A stretch of 43,105 nucleotides of DNA from NCBI GenBank assembly GCA_025350905.1, contig JANXWY010000461.1:1-43105 (forward strand), written 5' to 3'. The DNA is from Verrucomicrobiota bacterium. GTDB lineage: Bacteria; Verrucomicrobiota; Verrucomicrobiia; Limisphaerales; JADLHS01. A program made the translations under genes and the position numbers. Below, one piece after another: positions 9,377-18,036 of the stretch; positions within the stretch are counted from its first letter, which is position 1; each line of letters begins with the position of its first letter. The notes beneath the pieces were generated by a model, which worked only from the letters and a program-made list of their open reading frames with translations, was not told where the DNA came from and searched no databases.

Positions 9377-9405
9377 ATTGTATGACCAAAACAACCGCGC
9401 ATCAA
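9377..9405 (-). promoter_or_regulatory. Putative promoter of tRNA-Arg
   Basis: On the minus strand, TTGATG (9405-9400), a 17-nt spacer and TACAAT (9382-9377) form a good sigma-70-type promoter ending 18 nt before the tRNA. The surrounding 60 bp are markedly AT-rich compared with the rest of the window. Confidence 0.65.
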
Positions 9406-9453
9406 TATCCTATTGGTAACCCATGTGTGTGACCCGCTGGCTCGGAGGTATGA

Positions 9454-9939
9454 AAGGGGTCTTTTCAAGCAATAACTCGGCACCGGCTCAGCCTAGTTTT
9501 TGCCAAGGTCGCAAAGTGCCTTCATCGCAACGCGTCATCAGGCATTTACTATGCCCTCGTCAATGGTCACAGCAAGCAGTTTCGCCGGTCGCTCAAGACT
9601 TCTGAATGCACGCTTGCCAATCGTCGGCTTGCCGAATTCCGGAAGAAAGTCACGCGACTCAGCCAGTCCAAACATGTAAGCAAGCTGAACTTCGAGGAAC
9701 TCACTGACCGTTGGTTGGAAACAATCGAGCAGGGCCTCAAGCCATCTTCCTTCCGCCGCCGGACCCAATGCGTCGCAAACCGTAAGCCCCATTTCAAAGA
9801 CATGTCCGTTCGCAACAGCTTGGCCCGCGCGTCCAACATCGAACGCGAAACCCTTCACTCGATATTCGATTATTCGCGCGCGGCGCTTCCCACCAATGAT
9901 CTCGCACCCGAGGGGATCCGGATCATCCACAAGGGATAA
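9454..9939 (+). pseudogene. Remnant of a tyrosine-recombinase integrase (N-terminal half)
   Basis: One frame, open from 9454 to the TAA at 9937-9939, reads VAKCLHRNASSGIYYALV, then SKQFRRSLKT, ANRRLAEFRKKV, NFEELTDRWLETIEQGLKPS and PHFKDMSVRN, ending with IERETLHSIFDYS. This is the arm-binding plus core-binding region of a phage-type integrase, of a kind I know from Verrucomicrobia. There is no credible start codon at its beginning, residues between VRN and IERETL look shortened, and the whole catalytic domain (the R, H-x-x-R and Y motif part) is missing. It is therefore a decayed fragment. It lies 96 bp from the tRNA-Arg gene, a typical integration target. It lies on the 5' side of the tRNA, although islands usually insert at the 3' end. 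Confidence 0.7.
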
Positions 9940-9948
9940 AGCGTACGA

Positions 9949-12396
9949 TCAAGCCGCGGCGCCGAGATGCTTGACCGCGAAATTCAATTGCTCCCCCAGT
10001 GCAAGAAACGCTTTGGTCCACTCGCGCGCGTCCGGGTCAGCCGGGCGGGCTTGCGGTCTAAATATAGCAAATTCCGACTGCAGCATTCCCCAGTACGTAT
10101 TCTGCACCTTCCACAAATTCAAGTCCAGCGGCGTCCCGCGTACGAGCGCCGCGAGCGCCGCGATGTATTGCAGGAGTTCCACGTCGCCGGGATTGGCCTT
10201 TAGTTTCTGCATCATCCGTTCGAGCGTGGTTTTCACGACGTAAGCCAGTTCGGCATCGAAAAGGTGGCTCTGCCGCGCGTGGACTTGTTCCAACAGCGGT
10301 CGGACGCGGTCCAGGTCCGGCTTTTCCGCCGCAAGAGCGCGACACACATCGGCGTGAAGGTTAAATTCCGCCGCCCGCTGCAGCGGCCCGGGCGGCGGGA
10401 TGTGCAGGTCACGCAGAAAGTTCATCAGGGGCAGATGGCGCTCGATGGCGAGCCGATAGCCACGCTCCACGTCGTCGCGCGCGGCGGCGATGATTTCGTT
10501 GAGGATCTTGCGCTGCTCGTCCTTGAAAAGTGTTTTGAGCGTGTAGGACGGGCTTTCCAGATGATGATCAATCAGCCGGATGACCTCGGCGTAATCCGAA
10601 CGTTCAAACGCCGCCCGCATGGCTTCGGTTGCCTGCTGAAAGGCTTTCGCGACACTGTATGAATTCACACCGCAAATAACGCTGTGCTCGCCCAGATAAA
10701 GTACGGCGTAAATCATGACCGACGATTCGCGCGCGATTTCAAAACCCACGCGCACGCGGCCATAGGCGAGCTTGGTTTTGCCAGCTACGTGCACCTGACG
10801 CTCCTCTGATTCGAAGTCGTAGAGGTAGATGTGTGTCCGCTGTTCGTAGGCTTCGAACAGGGAGCTCATCGCGTAGTGAGCAATGACGATTTCCCAGTTG
10901 AGCATGGCCGGACGCACAAACTTCTCGTAAATCACCCGGCCATCCTGATGCTCGGGAATGTTGCTGCGCGCCTGCTGCAATAAATCGAGAAAGCCAGGCT
11001 CAAGGTCTTGCTCGAAGACGTCGCGGGCCAGTTGGAGCGCGCGGCCGGCATATTGAATTACCTGGACGGTCTCGATCCCGGAAATCTCATCAAAGAACCA
11101 CCCACAGCTGGTATACATAAGCATGGCGTGGCGCTGCATTTCGAGGAGTTTGATGGCCACGATTTTTTCCACCTCGTTGAGCGGATGGTTGGCGTGCTGC
11201 GCGAAGAACTTCGCAACGTTCTCGGGCGAGCGGTCCAGGATGACGTCAATGTACTCATTGCGTGCGACCCACGGATCCTTAAAAAGCCCCGCGCCATTCT
11301 TCTCGTAGAGCGGAGCGAGTTGATCGCGCAGCCAATCGAGTGCCTGCCGGAGCGGCGCCCGCCAATCCTGATGCCACCCCGCGTGGCCGCCGCTGTTGCA
11401 ACCGCAATTTGCCATCCAGCGCCCGACGCCGTGGGAGCAACTCCACGCGCTCCCTTCGTGAATTTGCGCTTCGTGGGTGGGCGCATGCAGCTCCAGATAT
11501 TCTGCATAGTTCGTGAGCCGCGCGAGGTGGTTGCTCTCGATGTGCTGCAACGCGTGGGCCAGCGCCATTTCGCCGAGGCGATGATGATGGCCATACGATT
11601 CGCCGTCGGTCGCGACGTGGACCAGTTGATCCCAAGGGCGCTGGTCGGAGAAGCCGCTCATCAACCGCCCGGCAAACCGCTCGCCGCTTTCGAGCAGATG
11701 CTCGAACGCGATCGCCTGCGATACCGGTGCATCGTAGAAGAACAAGTTGATTTCCCGCCCGGAAGGCAGTTTGCGGAGATAAGCGCGAGAGGGATCAATG
11801 CACCCGACGTTGACATCTTCCCAATGCTGGTTCGAAGCCAGCTCGCGCACGCTTTTCGCCTGAAACGGCGAGAGAATTGTGAACCGAATCCCGAGTTCGG
11901 CGAGCACGTCGAGCGTTTCGGAATCGGCGGCGGTTTCCGACAGCCACATCCCTTCAGGTTTGCGGCCAAAGCGGAATTCGAAATCGCGAATCCCCCAGAG
12001 CACCTGCGTGTATTTGTCGCGCCGATTCGCCAGGGGCAGGATCACATGGTTGTACACCTGCGCCAGGGCCGAGCCGTGGCCGGCAAATTTCTGGCGACTG
12101 CACCGATCCGCTTCGACCAAGGCTTCGTGAATCTCCGGCAGGGCGCGCTTCATCCACGTCAGCAGCGTCGGGCCGAAGTTGAAGCTGATGCGCGAGTAAG
12201 TGTTCACGATGCTCGCGATCTTGCCCTCGCCATCGAGCAGCCGCGCAGTGGCATTGGGCGCGTAACACTCGGCGGCGATGCGCTCGTTCCAATCGTGATA
12301 AGGGGCGGCGGAGTCCTGAAGTTCAACCGATTCGAGCCATGGATTCTCCCGCGGTGGCTGATAAAAGTGCCCGTGAATGCAGACGAATTTTTGCAT
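9949..12396 (-). CDS. Glycoside hydrolase family 57 protein with DUF3536 C-terminal region
   Basis: The 815-residue protein is a GH57-type enzyme, a family of retaining alpha-amylases, 4-alpha-glucanotransferases and branching enzymes. No signal peptide is seen, so it should act in the cytoplasm on glycogen-like or malto-glucans. The N-terminal HGHFYQPPRENPW, the nucleophile Glu154 in GMWLSETAAD and Asp264 in HVATDGESYGHHH fit GH57 catalytic motifs. The second half, from roughly residue 400, is long and helical and corresponds to DUF3536, which accompanies a distinct GH57 subgroup whose substrate is not settled. The ATG at 12396 begins with MQKFVCIHGHFYQPP, as expected for the family. It is divergent from the secreted glycosidase-like gene at 12704; the integrase remnant lies just past its stop. 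Confidence 0.9.
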   Translation of the reverse strand: MQKFVCIHGHFYQPPRENPWLESVELQDSAAPYHDWNERIAAECYAPNATARLLDGEGKIASIVNTYSRISFNFGPTLLTWMKRALPEIHEALVEADRCSRQKFAGHGSALAQVYNHVILPLANRRDKYTQVLWGIRDFEFRFGRKPEGMWLSETAADSETLDVLAELGIRFTILSPFQAKSVRELASNQHWEDVNVGCIDPSRAYLRKLPSGREINLFFYDAPVSQAIAFEHLLESGERFAGRLMSGFSDQRPWDQLVHVATDGESYGHHHRLGEMALAHALQHIESNHLARLTNYAEYLELHAPTHEAQIHEGSAWSCSHGVGRWMANCGCNSGGHAGWHQDWRAPLRQALDWLRDQLAPLYEKNGAGLFKDPWVARNEYIDVILDRSPENVAKFFAQHANHPLNEVEKIVAIKLLEMQRHAMLMYTSCGWFFDEISGIETVQVIQYAGRALQLARDVFEQDLEPGFLDLLQQARSNIPEHQDGRVIYEKFVRPAMLNWEIVIAHYAMSSLFEAYEQRTHIYLYDFESEERQVHVAGKTKLAYGRVRVGFEIARESSVMIYAVLYLGEHSVICGVNSYSVAKAFQQATEAMRAAFERSDYAEVIRLIDHHLESPSYTLKTLFKDEQRKILNEIIAAARDDVERGYRLAIERHLPLMNFLRDLHIPPPGPLQRAAEFNLHADVCRALAAEKPDLDRVRPLLEQVHARQSHLFDAELAYVVKTTLERMMQKLKANPGDVELLQYIAALAALVRGTPLDLNLWKVQNTYWGMLQSEFAIFRPQARPADPDAREWTKAFLALGEQLNFAVKHLGAAA

Positions 12397-12703
12397 CGGT
12401 CAGCGGTGCCCAATAAACTGGTTGTACGGTTACGACCGTCACGAATACTTGGTTGCGAATCGCCCCGCAAGCGCAGAATCGCCCGCAACGGAATTGCCGC
12501 GCCACGACGAGAGCCGGGTCGCGGTGGCATCCCATTGCACGGGGGTTTCACCGGACCCGCCAGCGATTGAGCCCCGACTTGAATTCAAACCAAAGCCCCC
12601 GTTTCCGCCCGCGCCGTCCTGGAAATTTAGTTTCTTGATCCCGACCCGAACCTCAGGCGTTTTTCCTTGCGCACCCATCCGACCTTTGCCGACATATGTG
12701 GCG
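12397..12703. other. Divergent intergenic region without a recognisable gene
   Basis: These 307 bp separate the divergent starts of the GH57 gene and the secreted glycosidase-like gene. They are open in the downstream gene's frame, but the encoded sequence is Pro/Arg-rich with no family likeness and would precede a clear signal peptide, so it is treated as non-coding. Promoters for both genes are expected here; I see no convincing box pair. Confidence 0.5.
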
Positions 12704-15100
12704 ATGAATTTATCCCGAACCCATCTGCTGGCAACGTCCCTTTTCCTGATGTGCGGCTGGGATCTGGTGGCCAATTCCAACACTCCGACAATACTCGACT
12801 TGACCCGGACGACCGTTGTCATTCGATCCGGCAAGCTCCCCGCCGCCGAACAAACGGCGGCACACGTCTTGGTGGAAGAAGTCAAGAAACGCACGAGCTT
12901 GAATTGGCGGATCTCCACCGTCTGGCCCAAGCGCGGGGTCGTCATTGCCATCGCATCGGGCGCGAGTGACCCTGGTTTTCCCCAAGCCATGCCCCGTCGC
13001 CAAGGGATTGATTTGCCGGAACTTCGTCCCGAAGGTTTTCGACTCGTAGTCGATGGCGTCGGCACGGGCAATCCCATCGTCTGGATCCACGGCGCGGACG
13101 GGCGCGGCGCTTTGTTCGGCGTGGGCCAATTGCTGCGATCGCTCAACTGGGTCAAAGGTTCTGCGAATGTTCCATCCGGACTCGACATCGCCACGGCGCC
13201 GGCCCACCCCATTCGCGGCCACCAACTTGGGTATCGGCACACGGCCAACAGCTACGATGGTTGGGACGACCGCCAGTTCGAACAATACATTCGTGAACTG
13301 GCCTTGTTCGGGGCGAATAGCATCGAGGGGATCCCGTTTCAGGACGATCGCCCAAGCCCGCACATGCCGCTGCCGCGCGCGGTGATGAACCGCAAACTCA
13401 GTGAAATCTGTGCCCGCTACGAAATGGACTACTGGATTTGGTCGCCGGCGGATTTCGATCTCAAGGATACCAAGAAGCGAGCGGAGCATCTGGCCAAACA
13501 CGAAGCCCTGTTTCGTGAATGCCCTCGCCTCGACGCCATTTTCTTTCCAGGCGGCGATCCCGGCGACAATGCACCGGAGCTGGTGATGTCCTATCTGGCA
13601 GACCTGTCCCGGTTGCTGGCCCATTCCCATCCGCGCGCCAAAATCTGGCTCTCGATGCAGGGCTTCGAGCAGCCGCAGGTGGATTTTGTCCACCACTGGA
13701 TCAACGAACAAATGCCCGACTGGCTCGGCGGCCTGGTGGCCGGCCCGAGCAGCCCGCCCATTCCGGAAACCCGGGCCCGCCTGCCGCGACGTTACGGGCT
13801 CCGCGATTACCCGGACATCACGCACACCGTACGCTGCCAATACCCGGTGGCCTGGTGGGATCCGGCATTTCATCTCACGTTGGGCCGGGAGTCAGCCAAC
13901 CCACGCCCGGCGTTTTACAAACTCATTCAGGACTATTTCGGCCCCTACACCAGCGGGTTCATCAGCTATTCGGACGGCGTGCATGACGACGTAAACAAGG
14001 CCGTCTGGAGCCGCCTGGGCTGGGAGCCCGACGCCGATCCGCGCGGAATTGCGCTCGAATACGCGCGCTGTTTCTTCGGGACTGCCGTCGCCGAGTCCGC
14101 CGCCGACGGCATTCTCGCCTTGGAAAAAAACTGGGACGGGCCGCTGGCCGAAAATGGCAGCGTGGCTGCAACGCTCGCGCTCTGGCAACAACTCGAACGC
14201 AAAGCCCCGGATTTACGCGGCAACTGGCGCTGGCAACTTTGCCTCCTCCGCGCCTACTACGACGCCTACACCCGTCAACGGCTGATCTACGAGTCCGAGT
14301 TGGAGCGCGCCGCCAACCAAATTTTGGCGAAGGCGCCAACGGACGGAGCGGACGCCGCGATGGACGCTGCCCTCGCCGTTGTGCAACGTGCCGTCAAACA
14401 GCCCGTAAATGAGGAGTGGCGTGCCCGCATCGGTCAGTTATGTGCGGACCTCTTCCAGTCCATCAAACTGCAAACCAGCGTACCGCTTTACCAGGCCAGC
14501 GGCTATGAACGGGGCGCGGTCCTGGATTTCGTGGATCACCCGCTCAACAATCGCTGGTGGCTCGAGGATGAATTCGCCCGCATCCGCCAGCTGCCCGCCG
14601 AAGCCGAAAAGCTCAAGCGCCTGGAGTCGATCCGCACTTGGGAAACTCCCGGGCCGGGCAGCTTTTATGATGAGGTCGGGAACATTGCCAAGTCGCCCCA
14701 CGTCATCCGCGGCGAGGGACTCAACACGGATCCATTGATGGAAAGAAATCCCGGCCCCGGCTTTTGGTGGTGGGACGAAGGCTCAAGTCGCAAGCGCTTG
14801 TCCTGGCAGACCAGCATGGATTGGCCGCTAGGGCTGGCGTATCACCATCTCGATCCGCAATCGTCCTATCGGGTGCGGCTGATTGGTTACGGCCAGGTGA
14901 AATTGCGAGCGAATGGCCGGCTGCTGACTCCGACTCGGGACGGGCGGCAAAATCTCGGCGAGCCGAAGGAATTTCCCCTGCCCACCAACCTGATCCAGGA
15001 CGGCAAACTGCAGTTGACCTTCGACCGACCAACGGACGAAGGCCAGCTCAACTGGCGACAGCAATCGCGGGTCAGTGAAGTGTGGCTGCTGAAGGATTAG
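12704..15100 (+). CDS. Secreted glycoside-hydrolase-like protein (zincin-like N-terminal domain plus barrel)
   Basis: The product has about 798 residues and starts with a signal peptide (MNLSRTHLLATSLFLMCGWDL). Residues about 25-160 resemble the small N-terminal alpha/beta domain that precedes catalytic barrels in GH20, GH67, GH84 and GH115 enzymes (PAAEQTAAHVLVEEVKKRTS, later GADGRGALFGVGQLLRSLNW). From about 170 a TIM-barrel-like part follows, with AIFFPGGDPGDNAPELVMSYL and IWLSMQGFEQPQ. The C-terminal region (about 640-798) ends in a beta-rich module. An alpha-glucuronidase or hexosaminidase-like activity is possible, but I could not assign the family or catalytic residues. The frame is open upstream to 12377, yet the ATG at 12704 is chosen because the signal peptide begins there. 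Confidence 0.75.
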   Translation: MNLSRTHLLATSLFLMCGWDLVANSNTPTILDLTRTTVVIRSGKLPAAEQTAAHVLVEEVKKRTSLNWRISTVWPKRGVVIAIASGASDPGFPQAMPRRQGIDLPELRPEGFRLVVDGVGTGNPIVWIHGADGRGALFGVGQLLRSLNWVKGSANVPSGLDIATAPAHPIRGHQLGYRHTANSYDGWDDRQFEQYIRELALFGANSIEGIPFQDDRPSPHMPLPRAVMNRKLSEICARYEMDYWIWSPADFDLKDTKKRAEHLAKHEALFRECPRLDAIFFPGGDPGDNAPELVMSYLADLSRLLAHSHPRAKIWLSMQGFEQPQVDFVHHWINEQMPDWLGGLVAGPSSPPIPETRARLPRRYGLRDYPDITHTVRCQYPVAWWDPAFHLTLGRESANPRPAFYKLIQDYFGPYTSGFISYSDGVHDDVNKAVWSRLGWEPDADPRGIALEYARCFFGTAVAESAADGILALEKNWDGPLAENGSVAATLALWQQLERKAPDLRGNWRWQLCLLRAYYDAYTRQRLIYESELERAANQILAKAPTDGADAAMDAALAVVQRAVKQPVNEEWRARIGQLCADLFQSIKLQTSVPLYQASGYERGAVLDFVDHPLNNRWWLEDEFARIRQLPAEAEKLKRLESIRTWETPGPGSFYDEVGNIAKSPHVIRGEGLNTDPLMERNPGPGFWWWDEGSSRKRLSWQTSMDWPLGLAYHHLDPQSSYRVRLIGYGQVKLRANGRLLTPTRDGRQNLGEPKEFPLPTNLIQDGKLQLTFDRPTDEGQLNWRQQSRVSEVWLLKD

Positions 15101-15261
15101 GGGGAATTACGGCAACAGCGCCGGATCCGATTCGGGCGAGGCGCTCATGTTTCCGACCCGTGTCGGTTCGTTACAAGGTGAACTCAGCGACGGCGGCCAC
15201 GCGGCGCGGCGATGGTAACCGCGCCCGCTCGCCGCCGATCGCGACTGGCCGCCAGTGCCTG

Positions 15262-15504
15262 ATCTCCGCGCAGAAATATTTTGGCGCCCTTTACCACCGC
15301 TGGAAGGCGCGCCTGGAAACACTCAAGGCGCTCACGGCCGTGGCGCTCAAACTGGCGCGCATCCTCTGGCATCTCTTCAAATACGGGGAAGCCTTCAGCC
15401 CGGAAGTATTCCGACTGGCGGAGGTAAAAATGCAACCCAAGAAGCTCACCCGCCTCCACCAAACTACCACCGCCCTCGGCCTAAAACGCATCGCTATCCA
15501 CTGA
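15262..15504 (+). pseudogene. Transposase C-terminal remnant
   Basis: About 80 codons in frame read KYFGALYHRWKARLETLKAL, then TAVALKLARILWHLFKYGEAF and KKLTRLHQTTTALGLKRIAIH before the stop. The pattern (A..A.KLARI.WHL.KYGE.F, then a Lys-rich helix and a short hydrophobic end) matches the C-termini of transposases that carry an R-M/W-x-A-R...K-A-x-T-A-x-A-x-K-x-A-R-I segment. I could not settle the IS family. The sequence upstream in the same frame (15100-15260) shows no likeness, and no start codon, catalytic residues or terminal inverted repeats were found. It sits between the glycosidase-like gene and the secreted protein gene and is a decayed fragment. Likeness is from memory only. Confidence 0.5.
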
Positions 15505-15540
15505 CAAATCCCATCAGCTCATCAGGAGGCGGCTGGTCCC

Positions 15541-16437
15541 TCATTGTGTTTTCAGTAGAAAAAACCGCTGCACATCCGTCCCTTCAACCTCAACGCTGAA
15601 TTCGCTGCCTGCCATCGCAGGAATATTTGTAACCGCATCCCAACTTGTAGCGGTCGGCGAGGCTGCGGACTGGAGTCTGTAGCCAGGATAATTCGTGGAC
15701 CATGAAATCCGAAGCCCCGTCGGATTCACCGATGAGATCTGAAGCTCGGGCACCGCGCGAAAAGTAAGATCGTCAATCGCGAGTGTATGCGCGGTAGAGA
15801 ACGGATACGCCACGCCGCTCCATCGAATCCACAAGTCTTGATTTGGCAACCACGATATTCCGGAAACGGTGCTGGCCACGGATTGCCGGTTCGAGATCGC
15901 ATTGCCATTCACGGCTGCAGCGACTCCGTCGCCATCCAGAATGCTGTGCAGGTCCAGCGCAGGCACACTCACGAACAATCCATTGGTCAGCGAGGTCGCC
16001 AGAAGACTGTAGGAAAATGGAATCGCCTGGTGATTGGAGGACACCGCGCCCTTGCGCCACTGTTCTACAAAATAGCTCAAGGAAAAAGCTGTCAGTGTAA
16101 CGCCGCTCGTATTGCGAAAACGAGCGCCGAGATAGGCTGGCCCGGTGCTGCCGATAACGAGGCCAATGGACTTGTCCGGGTCACTGGCCGTCAACGAAAA
16201 ACAATACTTCCCGTAGTTGTTGCTGTAGCCGTTCGTTCCGGTCGTCCAAACGTAGGAACCGGAATTGTAGGTTGAGCTAACAGTCCAACCCGTAGGAAAA
16301 TTCGTGTATTCGGTGTATATCGTGCCACTTTGAAGTGCGTCGAAATCTTGCGCGTAGATGCCACCATTGTAGCGGATTTGGGCAATAGCCGCCAAAGGCA
16401 GCGTTGCCGTGAGGAGTGCGGGTAATATTGTGTTCAA
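15541..16437 (-). CDS. Secreted protein with RFYRA-like C-terminal domain
   Basis: The roughly 298-residue protein starts with a signal peptide (LTATLPLAAIAQ), followed by a beta-rich domain beginning NGGIYAQDFDALQSGT and containing GLVIGSTGPAYLGARFRNTS and TLAIDDLTFRAVPE. This recalls secreted, PEP-CTERM-like adhesin domains. The final 65 residues (LQISSVNPTGLRISWSTN..., then W.AVTNIPA...G.EFSVEVE and VQRFFLLKTQ) are a variant of the module that ends the protein at 6100-7071. No catalytic motif is visible. The start is weak: the first plausible start is a TTG at 16437, with no ATG or GTG in frame after the neighbouring stop at 16501 and no Shine-Dalgarno. The TTG places the signal peptide correctly. 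Function unknown. Confidence 0.72.
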   Translation of the reverse strand: MNTILPALLTATLPLAAIAQIRYNGGIYAQDFDALQSGTIYTEYTNFPTGWTVSSTYNSGSYVWTTGTNGYSNNYGKYCFSLTASDPDKSIGLVIGSTGPAYLGARFRNTSGVTLTAFSLSYFVEQWRKGAVSSNHQAIPFSYSLLATSLTNGLFVSVPALDLHSILDGDGVAAAVNGNAISNRQSVASTVSGISWLPNQDLWIRWSGVAYPFSTAHTLAIDDLTFRAVPELQISSVNPTGLRISWSTNYPGYRLQSAASPTATSWDAVTNIPAMAGSEFSVEVEGTDVQRFFLLKTQ

Positions 16438-16500
16438 GCGCGTGGTGTTGGCAATGCCCTCTAATTCCAGGGTTGGGTTCGATCGGGTCGGAACCGAGAA

Positions 16501-17445
16501 CTACGGCTTGATTTTTCGCCGGCCAACGACGAGTTGAACCTCGCGCATGTTGGTTTCCGGGTGCGCTGGAAAGTTTACCTGGATCCGGGGCGCGTACGGA
16601 TCATCCAGGAGTTTGATGATGGTGCCGTCATGGGGGCCGTAGTGGATGGCTTTGCCGACCTTGCACTCCGAAATCGAAAGCGGTTGGTCCGGTAAATACT
16701 CCAGGCCACCGAGGCGCTTCCGCAACTCCGGGTGAGCGCTTGCCGACGGCCCTGTGGTTTCCCGGGATTTCTCAGCTTCCGGGAGGCCATAACTTTTGCG
16801 AGTGAGAAACTCGATGTGCGGTTCCGGCGCCGCGGGCATTGGCCGCGGCCGGGAAGGAATCGCGACCGGCTCCTGAAAACCATTTCTTCGAGCGGACGCA
16901 CTTGGATTGGCTTCGGGTCGCGCCCGGTTGGGGGGGAGCGGTTTCGGAACGGCAGATGCGCTACCGACGGGTCCTGGGCCTGGGTAGCGAATTTTGGGCA
17001 CGAAACAATTGCGGTTCCCGTTTTGCACGGGGACGCGATTCCCATTGGAGATACTTTCCGCCCGGCACACTTGCAATCGTTCAAGGTCCGCCGGGTTGAC
17101 GCGCAATCGCTTGGTGAGATCCACAAACCCTTCGAGCTTTCCCTTCTCGCACCGCGCTTTCAGCGTTCCATCCTTGACCGTGGTAAGCGCGCTGGCTTCC
17201 TGCAGCGTCGGCCACCCGAACAAGGCATATTTGTGTAACTCCGCCAGCCGGAGCGCCAGCGCATGCGGAATATAGTTCGTTCGGCCGACGGTCTGCACCT
17301 CGACCCGTTCACGACGAAATCTGGCGTTCAAGGTGGTCGTCTTAACGCCCAGCAGTTTTGAAAGGGCCGGGACAGAAATATTTGAGCCTTTATGTTCTTC
17401 GATCACCGAAAGAACCCGCTCGTAAATTTCAGGTCTTGGTGCCAT
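16501..17445 (-). CDS. Predicted DNA-binding protein: two HTH segments plus Tudor-like C-terminus
   Basis: The 314-residue product shows an N-terminal helix-turn-helix-like segment (YERVLSVIEEHKGSNISVPALSKLLGVKTTTLNARFRR, about residues 8-45). A second segment at about 78-125 (TLQEASALTTVKDGTLKARC, then KLEGFVDLTKRLRVNPADLERL) follows the excisionase/MerR-like pattern in which a short wing precedes a DLExL helix. Residues 130-240 are Pro/Arg-rich and probably disordered. The C-terminal about 55 residues (VGKAIHYGPHDGTIIKLLDD...IQVNF) recall the small Tudor-like barrel found at the end of UvrD/PcrA helicases. The combination is inferred from pattern only; no named family is recognised. The ATG at 17445 fits the first helix; no strong ribosome-binding site is seen. 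Confidence 0.72.
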   Translation of the reverse strand: MAPRPEIYERVLSVIEEHKGSNISVPALSKLLGVKTTTLNARFRRERVEVQTVGRTNYIPHALALRLAELHKYALFGWPTLQEASALTTVKDGTLKARCEKGKLEGFVDLTKRLRVNPADLERLQVCRAESISNGNRVPVQNGNRNCFVPKIRYPGPGPVGSASAVPKPLPPNRARPEANPSASARRNGFQEPVAIPSRPRPMPAAPEPHIEFLTRKSYGLPEAEKSRETTGPSASAHPELRKRLGGLEYLPDQPLSISECKVGKAIHYGPHDGTIIKLLDDPYAPRIQVNFPAHPETNMREVQLVVGRRKIKP

Positions 17446-18036
17446 AACTTAGGAAACGGGACCGGGTTGAAGGTTCTCTTGTCGGCAGGGCACGAGAACG
17501 AAGTTGTGCCGACAGTCATTCGTGCCTGCGGCAGCACCGGTCGGTTTCCACTTTTCAGGCCTGGAGTTTCGTTGGCGTTGGGCTCGTGCGCGACATGTCA
17601 TAAAATGCCTATTACACCGTAGGCTAATGGCGTCTGCGCGGTTTGGAACTGTGCGTTTGACCGCACACTCCGGCCTTTTTCGCCCGATCGCGCCACCTCT
17701 CGGCCAAGGCCCGCCACCGCAGTTGGGGACACGGCGCTCGGGAACTGAAACCAATTGCTCACCGCGCGGGTGAAAAGGTGTCCTCCGGTCCACGCTATAC
17801 CCCTTGCCGCTGAACCATTACACCGGCAAACAAACGATTCTGAGTGACGCTCTTCTGCCTGATGAATTCCTCCTCAACAGCCGCGAGCCAAATCGCGGAG
17901 GCAGGCGGCAGGCGTTGCGGGATCAAAACCAGTATGAGCCATGGAGCGGGCGGGGCTATGGAGGCGTTGCACCAAGCCCGTGCCCGGTTTGTGACCCGGA
18001 GTTGCATCCCGACGACCGCGGCATTATGACTAGGGA
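17446..18036. other. 591-bp intergenic region, no supported gene
   Basis: Several short frames exist on both strands, but all are Arg/Pro/Ser-rich, lack family likeness and look like GC-driven shadows. A small hairpin with a 6-bp stem (TGTGCG/CGCACA) lies at 17650-17667. The part from 17800 to 18036 is open in the plus direction but its translation has no recognisable domain. Confidence 0.45.

Noticed and set aside
9423-9605. 60-codon plus-strand frame near the tRNA
   Set aside because: It is a different frame across the integrase remnant and has no likeness of its own.
11008-12570. 520-codon plus-strand frame
   Set aside because: Antisense to the GH57 gene, which has clear catalytic motifs on the other strand.
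17449-17793. 114-codon minus-strand frame in the 17.4-18.0 kb gap
   Set aside because: No start context, no domain and compositionally biased; overlapping frames on the other strand are equally open.
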